A program made the translations under genes and the position numbers. The notes under the pieces were generated by a model. It saw only the letters and a list, made by a program, of their open reading frames with translations. It was not told the DNA's origin and ran no database searches. This document shows, one piece after another, positions 46,033-57,881 of a stretch of DNA of 64,000 bases. Origin of the DNA: Melampsora larici-populina 98AG31 (taxonomy: Eukaryota; Basidiomycota; Pucciniomycetes; Pucciniales; Melampsoraceae); assembly GCF_000204055.1 (NCBI RefSeq), contig NW_006768790.1, positions 389,534 to 453,533 on the forward strand, in the 5' to 3' direction. Position 1 is the stretch's first letter; each line of letters opens with the position of its first letter.

Positions 46033-47755
46033 TGTGGAGAGCAACTTGCTTCTCTTTTTGTTTTGGTTCTTTTTTTTTATTCTCACGTATGGGCAGTTTT
46101 TTCTCAATCCTCTCACTTTTCATATTAGTTCAGCAAGCTCTTTTGGGTCTGATTACGCATCTTCAAAGAAGTACATCAACTAAACATTAAAGTTACAACA
46201 ATTAGAAATAAAGAATCATATAAAAAAAAAAGAAAAAAAAATCGAATCAAGAAGAAAGATCAAAAGAAGAAAGAGATTACAAAACAAGAGTTGGAAATTG
46301 ATGAAAGGGTTCAAATCGAGAATGCATCAAGATAAATTCAAATTAATCAAATGAAATGAAAATTAAATTAACAAGTTTCAAACCCGGATCGATCGGTTTC
46401 CTAGGAAATCACTCAATCTAGACAAATAGATCAAAGAAATCAAAATTAAATAAATCGAATTGTAAATTAAGTTAACAAGCTCAAAATAGAATCGATCGGG
46501 TTCCTAAGAAAGCATTCGATCTAGAAAAGAAATTGAAAAGAAATTTAATGAAATCAAATTTTAAATTAATTGGCAAGTCTAGGAATCGAATTGATCGGAT
46601 TCCTAGGAAAGCCGCTGTGTCTACAAAGAGAATTAAAAAAAAGAAACAAATTTTAAATAAACAAATTGAATTATTAGTAATAATACAAGTCTCGGAATCA
46701 AATCGGCTGGGTTACTAGAGGTTCTATCGATCTAGAAAGTAAGAAGTGAAAATATTAAAAGAAGAAAGAAGTCAAATTAGTAATTAGGATTAGGTAAAAC
46801 AGTAAAAAAGATGGGGGACAGATGGGGGACAGAAAAAGAAGAGGAAAAAAAAAGGACGTACAAGTAAATTAAAGATCGAGTTGATGGATTTGAAACAGAG
46901 TAGGAGAGAGTGATGTAAGGGTTTTGATTTGAATAAAGTAGAAGAGGTGGCTGTGGAGGAATCGAGTATAAAGAGGAGAGTTGAAGGAGGTTGAAAGTCC
47001 GTTCGTGCATCGAGAGTTGTGTTAGTTTCTTTATTGAGTTAGTGCTTTATTAAAGGTGTTATTGAGTTAGAGTCTCTAATACCTTATAAGGGTATTAGAT
47101 TTAATTTTTTTATAACAGTCAAGAATCCGTCGTGTGAAATTTGAGTGTGTGAAAGTCCTACCAGTGAAAGTGCTACAGTAGTTTTCTTCTGTTTTCATCA
47201 ATTTTCAAGATATTAAACTACTTTTTTGGTAGTAAAATTAGTCGTTAAATTTATTTTAATTCATCGCCGTTGGGAGAAGTTCAGATAACTTCTACTCCAG
47301 CATTAATATTAATATATTTCTATTTTTTTAATATAATTTTTTTTTCAAATCTCTATAAACATCTCAGTTGTGTATTTCGAAAGCAATTTTGACTGTGAAG
47401 CATAATTACATATTTGTGTAGTGTTGTGTTAGACTTTCTATAACCCTAGCTTAAACACTTTTTAGTGTTTAAGGGCCTTGGTGACCACTTAGTACAGTCG
47501 TTAGACTTGTCTGAGCTGTTTTGGACCAGGTTCGGTACTGATTTTATCAGTAGAAAGGATAAAATAACATTATTACAGGTGTTGATTGTGTGTAGCAGGA
47601 AAGATTTGTTTAGAATTGTGCTCCTCTGCGTGAACTTTTGAGATTTCTAAAAGGTTGAGGGCAGCTTAACTGCATCTGTTGTACTTCCCTTCTCTCCGGC
47701 GGTACTTCATCCCCTCTCCGGCTCAGCCTACGCTACACTGCGTAGGAGTTCTACA
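46033..47755 (+). repeat. 3' LTR of the large retrotransposon
   Basis: 1723 bp. Compared with the 5' LTR it has a short duplication 'atgggggacag' (about 46811-46832), a missing 'agtaaaagaagaa' block near 46765 and an extra 'ggtacttcatcccctctccg' (47701-47720). Scattered substitutions are few, so the insertion is not very old. Confidence 0.9.
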
Positions 47756-47759
47756 ACGC

Positions 47760-48519
47760 ATGCAAAAGTAACTCTCCAGAAATGATCATGATTTATGCAA
47801 ACCATTGCAATGATAGTTTAGTAGTACAAACATAGTTTTCCGTCCAATCATTTTTACCATTAGTTAGATAACAGTAACAATATGTTACACTAGTCACAGT
47901 TTTGAAATACAAACAACTTATCTACTCCGTAATGTTTTTTAACACTACTGACCAAACCATAATCTAGCAAAGTCTTACATAATTCAATAAGTAAGACCGT
48001 TATACGCGCATCAAAACAACAAAAACAAAGCAAAGTGGAAACAGGCAAGGTGCATCCCACACATGTCCTCAAAAAATCTCATCAAGTGGAGTCAAACGGC
48101 AAAGAGTACACGATTCATGTTTATACCGAGAGTAACTTTTTGTACCACAAATTAAGAAACAGAATCAAATAACATAGCGCGCAGTACAATCAAAAAGAGT
48201 GGGACCAAGTGAAATGAAGCAGGACACACAAACAGATTTGAACGACAATGACAACCACCCTTATAAGTCAATTGAAACAACCTAATTTGTGACACCTTGC
48301 TGACATTAATGTCCTCTAACAAGCAACCTTTTTTCTGTCCTGTATAATGATGTCATGTTATAACAAGTGCTGGTCATGCGTGGATTGTTACACTAACTCC
48401 AGTCTCACTATCAACAGTTATAGGCTTGCAACTTACTATTTTGCCAAGAGTTACTGTTGTGACACCAGCGGAGGACATTGCCTAGGCTTTACAAAGATAA
48501 ATTGGAAAGCATTTTTTTG
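47760..48519. other. Region between the retrotransposon and Helitron 2
   Basis: About 0.76 kb, AT-rich, no supported gene. The 3' terminus of Helitron 2 could lie here but was not identified. Confidence 0.35.
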
Positions 48520-49617
48520 TCAAATCATGGCAGATTCAGATTCATTTAATGTTAAAGTCTTGGTTTCTATGTCTACCCCTGGCGATACCATGTTTATCTT
48601 CACATGGTGTATCTTTATATTGCATTCATCGGCCCCTTGTAAATCTCCTGATCCCATTGAGAGAAGCCAATCAGCATAAGTAACTGTAGCAAGGTCTGGC
48701 GTGGTCGAAGCACCTAACAACCTAACATTTCTACTCAATTTAAATTTCTTCAAGTTTTCCCAGAGAGGTGTTGACTTCAAACACACATAGAATTGTGATT
48801 GTAAGCCACCTCCAGGAACAATTGGCAAAGTTTGGCGAAAATCTCCTGCAAAGATCACGGAGACCCCACCAAAAGGGCGGCTATCTTGGCGTATGTGTTT
48901 CAGGCTAAGGTCGACACAGTTGATATGATTTCTATGTTGTGTCAAAATTTTGTCCCAAACTATCAAGGTCGCTTTTTTCAAGGATTTACTCACATCATCC
49001 CTTCCTGACAAGCTGCGAACAGAATTTTTGTTGTTTTTGAAAGGAATCTTGAAAGCAAAGTGAGCTGTTCTTCCATTTAGGAGCAGTTGCGCCGCAACTC
49101 CAGTAGAAGCCACCGCGACTGTGTTCATGGCTTTACTTTCTAGATGATTTAAAATACTGTTCAAAACAAAGGTTTTACCAGTTCCGCCAGGTCCATCCAA
49201 ATAACATAAAACTTGGCTTTGCGAGTCTATTCCACCCATGACATATGAGTGGATTTTGCGTTGATCATCATCATTCAGTAAAGGAAGATTTGTGTTGATG
49301 AAGTCTAGGTGCCTTTCGAGTCGAAGTACTTCCTTCGCCTTGTCATTATCAATCTTTGCTAGTATTTCTTTGACTGCGTCTGTGTTAAAGGACTCAAAGT
49401 TGAAAGAGCCCCATATTCCACCCATTTTTTCAACTTCGATCTTAATTAAATGTAAACCATATAATAAACAATCTTCTTCTGAAATGGCACCATCATATCC
49501 ATTTTCCAGCATTTGATACTCGCAATCATCAGTCAAGTTATGACAATGGGTGTCCCATAAAGTGACTGGATCCAAAGGAGAATTATGTACCAGGATCATT
49601 GAGAACAACTCCCTTAA
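48520..49617 (-). pseudogene. Helitron 2 helicase, truncated, with altered Walker B
   Basis: Pif1-like helicase. It reads RELFSMILVHNSPLDPVTLW at the start, Walker A GPGGTGKTF, ATLIVWDKILTQHR (Walker B has Lys where the family has Glu), FAGDFRQTLPIV and a stop at 48520. Everything after the middle of the helicase (the TINKAQGQT and YVGFSR boxes of Helitron 1) is missing. The Glu to Lys change would abolish ATP hydrolysis in this family. Confidence 0.85.
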
Positions 49618-50433
49618 CACTACAAGAAAGATAATATTTTCTGGGCAGAAAATTAAATTATTGATACACAAAAATATTGAGAGGCCAGGAGGAGAGCAAA
49701 AGATGAATAAAAATATGCATCTTGTTCCCTGCGTTGAGAGCTTCACTCTGCATATTTTTCCGTATTTTTACAGTCCATATTGATAAGTGTACTAACAATA
49801 AACCTTCACAATCATCCAATTACAACCTGTAACAAGCACTGAAATTTGGCTCATTAGTGTTTAGAGAAACTTTTGATTTCTGAAAATACTCATAACTTTT
49901 TCAATTCCGGTCCAAAACGCTCGATTTTGGGTGCATTGGTAAGCTGGAATTGTCCTCCAAATAGTTCATAATGGGACCACACAGCATGCTGGTCTGCTAG
50001 AAAAGATATCATCTTTTTTATACATTTGTACATACAGATCTATAGAATGATTACCATACTAGCTACATAGTTCTTGATCTTATGAAAGTTCGAGAGGAAG
50101 AGTTCAGCTTTCTAATGCACTTAAAATCGAGTGTTTTGAGGCAGATTTGACAAAGTTATAGGCGTTTTCAGAAATGAAAAGTTTCTCTAAACACTAATGA
50201 GCCAAATTTCAGTGCTTGTTACAGGTTGTAATTGGATGATTATGAAGGTTTATTGTTAGTACACTTATCAATACGGACTGTAAAAATATGGAAAAATATG
50301 GAGAGTGAAGCTCTCACCGCAGGGAACAAGATGCATATTTTTATTTATTTTTTGCCCTTCTCCTGGCCTCTCAATATTTTTGTGTATCAATAATTTAATT
50401 TTCTGCCCAGAAAATATTATATTTTGTGTAGTG
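49618..50433. mobile_element. CACTA-type MITE 3 (816 bp) in a Helitron exon
   Basis: Begins CACTACAAGAAAGATAATA and ends with an imperfect inverse (ATATTATATTTTGTGTAGTG). The arms pair for at least 150 bp and the target duplication is TAA (49615-49617 and 50434-50436). It splits the Helitron 2 coding sequence between TGRHL and RELFS. Same length as MITE 1, with related internal phrases (ttgttagtac, tgca.cttgttcc). Confidence 0.9.
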
Positions 50434-50436
50434 TAA

Positions 50437-52702
50437 ATGTCTTCCAGTCATCCAGAAAGCAGCTTCCTTGAGACAATAGTTATAGTGATTGTCAGATTCA
50501 AGTAAATCAAATTGATTTGCTGCTTCTCAAAATGAGTTGAAGACTATGCCGTTGACTGTCCTTGAGTCGAGGAAAGAGGTAGCTCCCTTGAAGTGGGATA
50601 AAAAAAGTTGAAGAAAGAACCTTTCTCCTTCCTTTGGCCCGGCGTGCGCAAGTCGACTTCCACACGGTACATATTTAACCCTTGCTTTCCAACTTTTTTC
50701 AGACCAGGAAAAGTAATCAGGTACTGCTTTCATTCTTTCACCACCAATTACATTTTCCCTATTCAACCTAAAGTAGTCTGTTAGCATAGTTGTATTCCCA
50801 CTTCTGGAATTGATGTGTTCCTCGTCTTCTCCCGCATCCCAGAAATCAGTGTCCTGCTTGTCCGGAAGGTGTACCAAAAGTGCGTATACTCCAGGAAAGC
50901 GACCATGCATATCATACTGAAATAACCGCCATGCGGCTATGAAATGATGTCAGAAGCATCCTCAATCATTACATAGAGAAGGGCTTACCTTCTACCAGAC
51001 CAATGTAACGTCCGTCCGTATATTCGGTCACCTCATTACAGCCCTTAATTTTTTTTCTTTGACCATTCATGAGCTCGTTTGGCTCTTCAACTCCAGCTCC
51101 GTCAAGGCTTTCAAAGACATCAGTTTCTAAGTCGTTGGCCTGGCGCATTTCAAAATGACTTCGATCATGTCCTTTAGAAACATATTTGTAACTATACTTG
51201 AAGCCAATGCTTCCCTGTGCAATTTCAACATTGAAGTGGCATTTGTACTCCATCAAAAGAAAACAGTTATATGGAACGACATGTTGATTAGTAAATCTAA
51301 ATCCCTGGTTTATCCAATGTCGACCGTTATCGCGACAACAATATGGGGGATACACATTTTCTTGAAGCAAAGTTTGGGGTTGGAAAGGTTTAGGAAATTT
51401 CTTGACACAATTTTTTTCCTCCTTGTTCCAGCATGGACTCTTGAATCCGGGCCCACAAGGACCACGTAACATTGCGTTTGTGACGAGTTGGTGCAATAGA
51501 GGCTCTTCCACAGGGTCAGGAATTTCAGCACAAACAAGATTGTCTACATCCTCAACCGTGTTGGGGGTGTATTGTGATGACAAAATTAAAATGATATGCG
51601 CGTGAGGAAGGCCTCTCTTTTGGAATTCAATAACATAGACCCACGATACAACTTGGCCAAGTACGTGGTGAACTGTTAAATCTTCCATGACTTCATTTAG
51701 CTTCATTTTGAAAACCCTAGCAACAATGTCAGGCCGGTCTGATGCGGTCTTGTCATACTTCAAAGCATCTATAATTTTGGGCCAATCTGGATTTCCGGTC
51801 ATGGTCAGGAAGAGAGACAGTTTCCCATATTTTCTGCTCAAAGCAATTGAATCTAGGTATAAGCCTCTCATATGCCGTGGACCACCAATAAAAGATGCAG
51901 GTAGAACGACTTGGCGCCCTACAACCTCAAAGTTTTGATCCAGGTCTGGGACAATGTGCTTGTTCTTTTCCGCTTTCATCTTATCTTGATTCATGTCGAA
52001 ATAACAGAGTCTCCCCCTTTCAACACACAAGTATAAGTCTACAATTAACTCTTGAAGTAAACTCCTACAATGTAAAAGGGGGGAAAATGTATTTTTTCTT
52101 TCAAAGAGGAGCCACGCAAACCATTGTAAACTCGATAGTTGTTTTTTGGAGACTGCAAGAGGCAACATTAGTTTAGGTCAGGCAAGGTAATAGGAGTAAG
52201 TACCTTGTTCTTCCATGTCATCCAATGTTTGCTTATTGATAGGCTTCAATTGTCTGTAATGCTCCAACCATTGTTGAGCTCCATCTGGGAAACATAGGAC
52301 ATATCGCATTGGCAAGTAACCGGTGTGCATATCATTTATTGGAACTAATTCACCATCTTGCCGCTCTAGTACAAGTTTCCTTTCATTTCCTTCAAGTGAT
52401 CCGTTTCCAGGAACCACCATGCCCACCTCATCTACCATTGGAAGATTTTAGCGCTTGAGATCATGCAATCTACCAGACTTGATTGACTTGACAACTATCT
52501 TTGCACCTTCATCCCGCTGAAGAATTTCCTTGGCGTTCTTAAACAATTTTGCTCAAGAATTACGTTTGTTTATATCGGATTGCAACTGGAGAAGAAAGGC
52601 GTCATCGAGTTCATTATTATAATGCTTTTGTTGCATTGCGGCTTCCTCCGTACCACCATCCCCAATGGTATAGATTTGTGAGAAACATGGATCATCATCG
52701 CC
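50437..52702 (-). pseudogene. Helitron 2 Rep (HUH endonuclease) portion
   Basis: Exons recognisable in order: SQIYTIGDGG...LQSDINKRNS (52700-52560, stops follow), MVDEVGMVVPGNGSLEGN...LDDMEEQ (52438-52193), Rep core (about 52153-50987) and AAWRLFQYDMHGRFPGVY onward (about 50938-50437). Rep motifs are well kept: FIGGPRHMRGLYLDS, LTMTGNPDWPKI, the HUH block VIEFQKRGLPHAHIIL and the Tyr pair in FKYSYKYVSKGHDR. Splices GT-AG near 52192/52141 and 50986/50940 join in frame. Stops near 52556, 52448 and 50527 show decay. Confidence 0.8.
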
Positions 52703-52707
52703 TACCG

Positions 52708-52889
52708 TGTTGTAGGCCGGGGGCCTGGAGGGGAGGTCTTCATTGAGCAGGGTCCTCTTCTACTTAGTTAGATTGCAGTGTGAGGATTGATACATGGAAT
52801 ACAACAGGTCTAAGTAAAGGAATGGAGAGGCGCATGCGTGTGCTGTGCGCGCGTCCATGCCGTGCAACCCAGTAACACAGCTTATAACA
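52708..52889 (-). repeat. 3' LTR of the chromodomain element
   Basis: 182 bp; on the minus strand it runs TGTTATAAGCTG...GGCCTACAACA. Near-identical to 59176-59357. Confidence 0.9.
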
Positions 52890-53019
52890 TTATCCCCCAA
52901 TTAACGCCCAAGCTCCCTCTTGTTGGCTCTGCATTCTGTCCCCGGGGAGCTTTAAAAAAAACCACATGGGAAAAAAAGCTTGCCCTCTACATCCTCCTTG
53001 TCCTCTTGTAGTTAGTTGC

Positions 53020-55270
53020 AGCGTTTGGAAATGCTTTGTCAAATTTTTTCCTCAATTCCTGGCAGTTTGTCAAATTTGCCGCTTTCTCCCATGAGTTATG
53101 TTTGTGACCAAAGCCTTTCCAGCTGACTAAGTACTCAGTTGTCCTGTAGCGTTTTCAGCAGTCTAGAAGTTCTTCAACTTCCCATTCTTCTACTCCTTTG
53201 CCTTCTATTGTGGTTGATGTTGGTATCCTTCTTTCTTCTATAGTGTCAGGTTTGAACTTTCATAGGACTGAAACGTGGAAAACGGGGTGCACACCCTTCA
53301 TTGTCAGTGGTAATGTAAAATTGTACACGGAATTAGAGATCATTCGAAAAATATTAAAGGGTCCCAGCCATCTGTGTCCTAATTTTGCGCTGGGTCTTGA
53401 GGTTGAGATGTTCTTACTATTCAGCCGTACTTGATCTCCCACGTTCCAGTTTGGTGTTTCTTGCACATGCCTGTCGAAATTTTGCCTCATTGCTTCCTGT
53501 GCATTTTTTGAGCATTCTGTTAGTTCCACTTGAACTTCTTCTATGATTTTCAACCGGTCTTCCACTATAGGTACACATTGCTCATTCAGAGGTACTCTAC
53601 CAAAGTTTGGGTTATATCCATAATTTGCTTTGAATGGCGAAACTCCCATGGACGTGTGGTTGTTTTTGTTGTAGGCAAATTCGGCCATAGGGAGTAGTTG
53701 TTCCCAATCGTCTTGTTGGTACTGAACAAAATGTCTGAGGTACTGTTTTATTGCCTTGTTGACTATTTCTGATTGCCCGTTGGTGCGAGGATGGTATGCC
53801 GTGGACAGGTGCAGTCGGATACCTAAGTGTTTGTCCAATTCCTTTGTGATTTGAGATATGAAGATGCTGCCCCTGTCAGAAATTATAGTCTTAGGGGTGC
53901 CGTGCAATTTCCAAACTTGTCTCAAGAGCAGGTCAGCGAGTTCTATAGCCGTCATGGTTTTGTTGCAGGGTATGAAATGACTCATTTAGGTTAATCTGTC
54001 TACTACGGTAAGTATACTGTCTTTACCATTGGACAGCGGTAGGCTAGTGATGAGATCGTAGGAGATGTCCGTCCAGGGGCCCATTGGTATAGGTAGCGGC
54101 TCCAATGTAACAAATGGTTGTTGATTGTATGGCTTGACTCTCTGGCACAAGTCGCAACCGTTGACGTACCAGTTGACATATGCCTTAAGAGAAGGCCACG
54201 TGAAGCTTTGTTTGATTAAGTTCAGCGTCCTTGATCTTCTTGGGTGGCCTGCTAATCTGCTGTCGTGTCGGCTTTTCAGAATATGAGCTTTGATGTCTCC
54301 GTTGTTTGGGACTTCTATCTTGCTGTGATTATAGATAATGCCATCTTTCATTGTGAATTGGTGAGTGTTCTTGAGTTTTCTTGCCATTGAATTGTTGAGG
54401 TTCTCAGTGATATCCTTGAGGCAATCATCTTTGGGTGTGTGTAACCTGATGAGTTCAATAATGCGTTCGTCAGTTAAAATCTCGTCATTTTCAGCCTGAA
54501 TCTCTTGAATCCCGGTTGCTCCCAATACATCAACTTCAAACCAGTGCTCCGCGTCCTTCAGGTGAACTGTCTCGTCTTCTAAGAATGACTCAAAAGTTGC
54601 TATGTCTGTTGTAAATGTGTTGTTGTCAATGTTCTCTGGGCGAATCAGTTGTCCAAATGTCATGTTCTCTTCTTTTGATGGCTTTAAGTCCGGTCTTCTC
54701 GACAACACATCTGGCTTCTCAGATTTTCGGCCTGGTCGGAATCTGATGAGGAAGTCAAAACAGCCTAGTATCTCCGCCCATCTTGCTTGTCTTCGTGTCA
54801 ATTGTTTTGTTGTCATGAAAGTTTTGAGATTCCGGTGATCAGTGTAAACAATAACCTGTAGTCTGTTGGGGTTACCTTCGAGGTAATGCCTCCATTCTTT
54901 GAAGGACGCAACAATGGCAAGCAGCTCCTTGTCAAAAAATTTGTAGTTCTTTTTGGCTTGGATCAAAGACCTAGATAGGTATGCAACTGGATGAATCTCT
55001 CCGTCCTTATCACACTTCTGAGACAGTACTGCTCCTAATGCGAAATCGGAGCAGTCGCATTCAAGGATGAACGGACGGTAGGGGTTGGCAATTTTCAATA
55101 CCGGGGCTGTTGTGAAAGAGTTCTTCAGGGAATCAAAGGCGTCCTGGCATTCACTGCTCCACACATAAGGCGTGTTGTGTTGTGTCAGTTCGTGGAGGGG
55201 TCTTGTCGCAGAGAAATGATTGATAAAGCGTCTGTAAAAGTTTGAGAATCCAATGAATCGTTGGAGTTCT
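53020..55270 (-). pseudogene. RNase H, integrase and chromodomain of the nested gypsy element
   Basis: Reads from about 55270 down. A polymerase connection region is followed by RNase H (FILECDCSDFALGAVLSQ, VYTDHRNLKTF, PDVLSRRPD). The integrase zinc domain has HDSRLAGHPRRSRT...GCDLCQR. The catalytic residues are D in WTDISYDLI, D in TIISDRGSIF and E in TNGQSEIVNKA. Then come a GPF-type RWLGPFNIFR, HPVFHVSVL, and a chromodomain near 53190-53080 (WEVEELLD, EYLVSWKGFGHKHNSWE). Chromodomains steer such elements to modified histones. Stops: TAA at 53986, TGA at 53260 and TGA at 53155. Confidence 0.85.
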
Positions 55271-55275
55271 GTTAC

Positions 55276-56029
55276 TGTGAGGGGTCAGCTACTTTCTGGC
55301 TGACTCTTCACTAAAAAGAAGTGTATAAGGACTAGGAAGAAGTCTTCACTGGCACACCCAAGTGAAGACTGCAGTTAGTTGACCTCTAAAGAGAGGATTT
55401 GATGCCAGTGGGATGGCTGAGTAATCCCTCTAAGGATCTTACTCAGAGCTCTGGTTGATCTTACAACTCTGGAGCCTGCAGCACTTTAGACTCTGAGTAT
55501 TCAGAGGTGCCGCGGGGTACTTTAGACTCTTTTGAAGAGGAACCCTTTGTAAATTCCAAGCTTGTTCTGTTAGCTATTAATCCCACCAGCTCAGAACACC
55601 ACTTGAGGTTTTACAATAACCTGAATAAAAGTAGAACTATGATAATCAAGATACAACAATATCACTATACTCAATATTCTTGGTAAAGAATCAAGTAAAA
55701 TGTGATGAGGAGTTGTGGTATGATGTGAAGTTGGTTCTTCTTGCAAAGTGGGAAGAAGAGGAGTTTATATATTCTAGACCTAGGCGTCAACTTGTGGTTG
55801 GCGCTTAGGTTTGCTTTTCTTTGAGTTAGGTTTGGGTTAGGTTTGGGTTAGGTTTATTATTACTGGTTAAGTCATAATAAGGCTTGTTACTTAATTGACT
55901 CTTGAAACTGAGCCATGAGTTGTAATTCTTATGGTTTTAGACAAGTTTCATATATTTACGTATGTATTACATATATTTACATGTGTGTTTGTTAGTCCGT
56001 GGTCCTGTACACAGGGCTCAGGGCTGACA
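55276..56029. mobile_element. Solo LTR (754 bp) inside the nested gypsy element
   Basis: Starts TGTGAGGGGTCAGC, ends GGGCTGACA and is flanked by GTTAC on both sides (55271-55275, 56030-56034). Removing it and one GTTAC restores continuity of the pol sequence around KAVSEWP...ELQRFIG. TG...CA ends, a 5-bp duplication and lack of coding sequence identify it as an LTR left after LTR-LTR recombination of another retrotransposon. Confidence 0.85.
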
Positions 56030-56034
56030 GTTAC

Positions 56035-56760
56035 ATTCCGGAGAGCCGGTCACTCACTAACTGCCTTAACCTTGGAAGGGTCCATTTGGATCTTGTTGCA
56101 TGAGATTAGCAGGCCTAAATATTCAACTTCTGATTGCGAGAACTCACATTTCTCCAGCTTCAACCATAATTGATGCTTATTGAGAACTTCCAGTATACCC
56201 CTTACCCCCTCCTCATGATCAACCCCTGGTTTGGTATAAATCATGAGATCGTCCAGAAAAGCCGCTGTATCTTGACCAATGCGCCCTAGTAAGATGTCTT
56301 GTATGAAATATTGAAAGAATGGGGGGCGCCCGTTGGTCCAAAGGGCATGGTGAGTGGTGCGAACTGTCCTTCTTTACATATGAATGTTAATTTGTCCTCG
56401 TCACCTTCCGCAACTCGTAGGTTCCCGTAGGCATTCCTTAAGCTTGGTGAACCGGTCAGCGTCGAGTAGGCTGTCGACAAGTTCCATTGTCGAGGGCAAT
56501 GTGTACTTGTTTTTGACAGTCTACACGTTCAACTTGCAATAGTTGGAACAGGGCCTCAATTTACCGTCCTTCTTCCCTGTAAATAATACTGGGGCCGCCC
56601 ACGGTGATGTGGTGCCTCTAATAGTTCCGTTTTCAAGGCCTTCTCTGATCATTTCTTTGAGGGTGCTGACCTCGGCGGGTGATAGTGGTATTATTTGACT
56701 AGCTTGAGGTTGAGCATCAGGTACTAGATCCACTCAAAAGTCGTATTTGCGTCGAGGAGG
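56035..56760 (-). pseudogene. Reverse transcriptase of the nested gypsy element
   Basis: RT motifs in broken frames: PLSPAEVSTLKEMIREGLEN, SPWAAPVLF, GKKDGKLRPCSNYCKLN, then a frameshifted palm region, the catalytic FLDDLMIYT and LEKCEFSQSEVEYLGLLIS. Stops at 56734-56736 (TGA) and 56521-56523 (TAG), plus at least one shift near 56300-56450. Confidence 0.8.
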
Positions 56761-56900
56761 TAGACCTTTTGCCTTCGATTTTTGGAACATGTGGATATAC
56801 CGGTGATAGTATGAAGATACCAATTCCTCAGCCGTGGATTTGGGTGTCCGGCTGTTCTTCTCAGCAGCAATTTGTGCCAATGTTGACCAGGAAGCGTTTG

Positions 56901-57881
56901 CTAAATTAATTGAGGTGGTGTTGCTGTTGTTGTTGGGTCTGTCTGAGACTGATTCATGGGATGAAGAGGCTTGCCAGCTGATTCAACAGATGAATGAATT
57001 GGGACAGGATCACACTCACATTGCGGGGGTGTTAGTGTACTGTCATAGGTACGCACCCCCTTGCCAAGTTTCCTAGCTTCCCTCACAGGTTCCTTCTCCT
57101 GGTTAGATGAGGGTGTTTTTGGATCTGGCAAGGCTGATACTTCAGCCGCAGTGTTTTCTCCCTGATTACTTGTGGTGGTCTTCTTGGTGTCCTGATGTTT
57201 GTCAATTATATGCTGTTCTAAGGGGCATATCAACTTGCCTACTGTTTCATGGTTTGAAGGCAAAAAAACAGGATCATGCTCACATTGCGGGGGCGTTATT
57301 GTACTGGCTATAGTACACACCCCCTCGTTGGATTTCCTAGCTTCCCTCACGGGCTCCTGTACCAGGGTTGGCGAGGGTGTTGTCGGGTTCAACAAAACTG
57401 CCTTCACAGTTGCAGTGTGGATGTTGGTCATAAGTTGGTTGGTCTTGGTCTTCCAGTCAATAAGGTGGCCGTGTTCTTCTATCCAAGGCATTCCTAATAT
57501 GCCGTCGTAGGTGTCTTTGACTCTTGCAATGATGAATCTTGATGGTTGGTGGTCGTGGTCAATGTAAAGGTCAATCTCATACACTGATCTGCTGGTAGAT
57601 CCGTCATATCCTGAGACTTCTCTCTCAGTGCTCATGCAGTACTTAATGAATCCAGCTTTCGTGGCTACGGATTCACCTAATACGTTATGAGTTGCTCCCG
57701 TGTCAATCAGTAAGGTGACAGGAATTGTGGCAGTTGATGTGGCTCGGGGGTCATTAAGGACGGATAGGGTAGTACACGAAAAAACTCTGGGATCTATTTC
57801 ATTACGCACTACAAATTTGCTTGCTCCTATCTCCACTTCCTTAATTTCACAAATATTGCTCAGAATGGGCAAATCTTTCAA
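56901..57881 (-). pseudogene. Protease and linker of the nested gypsy element
   Basis: Aspartic protease with TLLIDTGATHNVLG (catalytic D-T-G) and YDGILGMPWIEEHGHLID as its second block. A long Pro/Thr linker carries a duplicated block (about 57310-57240 and 57070-57000, each with EARK..GV.T...PPQCE.DPV). The frame overlaps the end of gag and differs from it, suggesting programmed frameshifting between gag and pol. It runs to 56901 without a stop. The type is given as pseudogene because the parent element is dead. Confidence 0.75.

Larger units (their letters stand above)
33466..47755 (+). mobile_element. Large Ty3/gypsy-like LTR retrotransposon (14.3 kb), decayed
   Basis: Bounded by two direct LTRs (1705 and 1723 bp) that start TGTGGAGAGCAAC and end GTTCTACA. 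The bases ACGC precede the left LTR (33462-33465) and follow the right LTR (47756-47759), giving a 4-bp target duplication. Order: LTR, primer-binding site, gag with zinc knuckle, protease, reverse transcriptase, RNase H, integrase, a long repetitive non-coding region, an antisense ORF, a polypurine tract, LTR. Protease-RT-RNaseH-integrase order is the Ty3/gypsy order. Several stops and frameshifts show that this copy is not autonomous. Confidence 0.9.
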
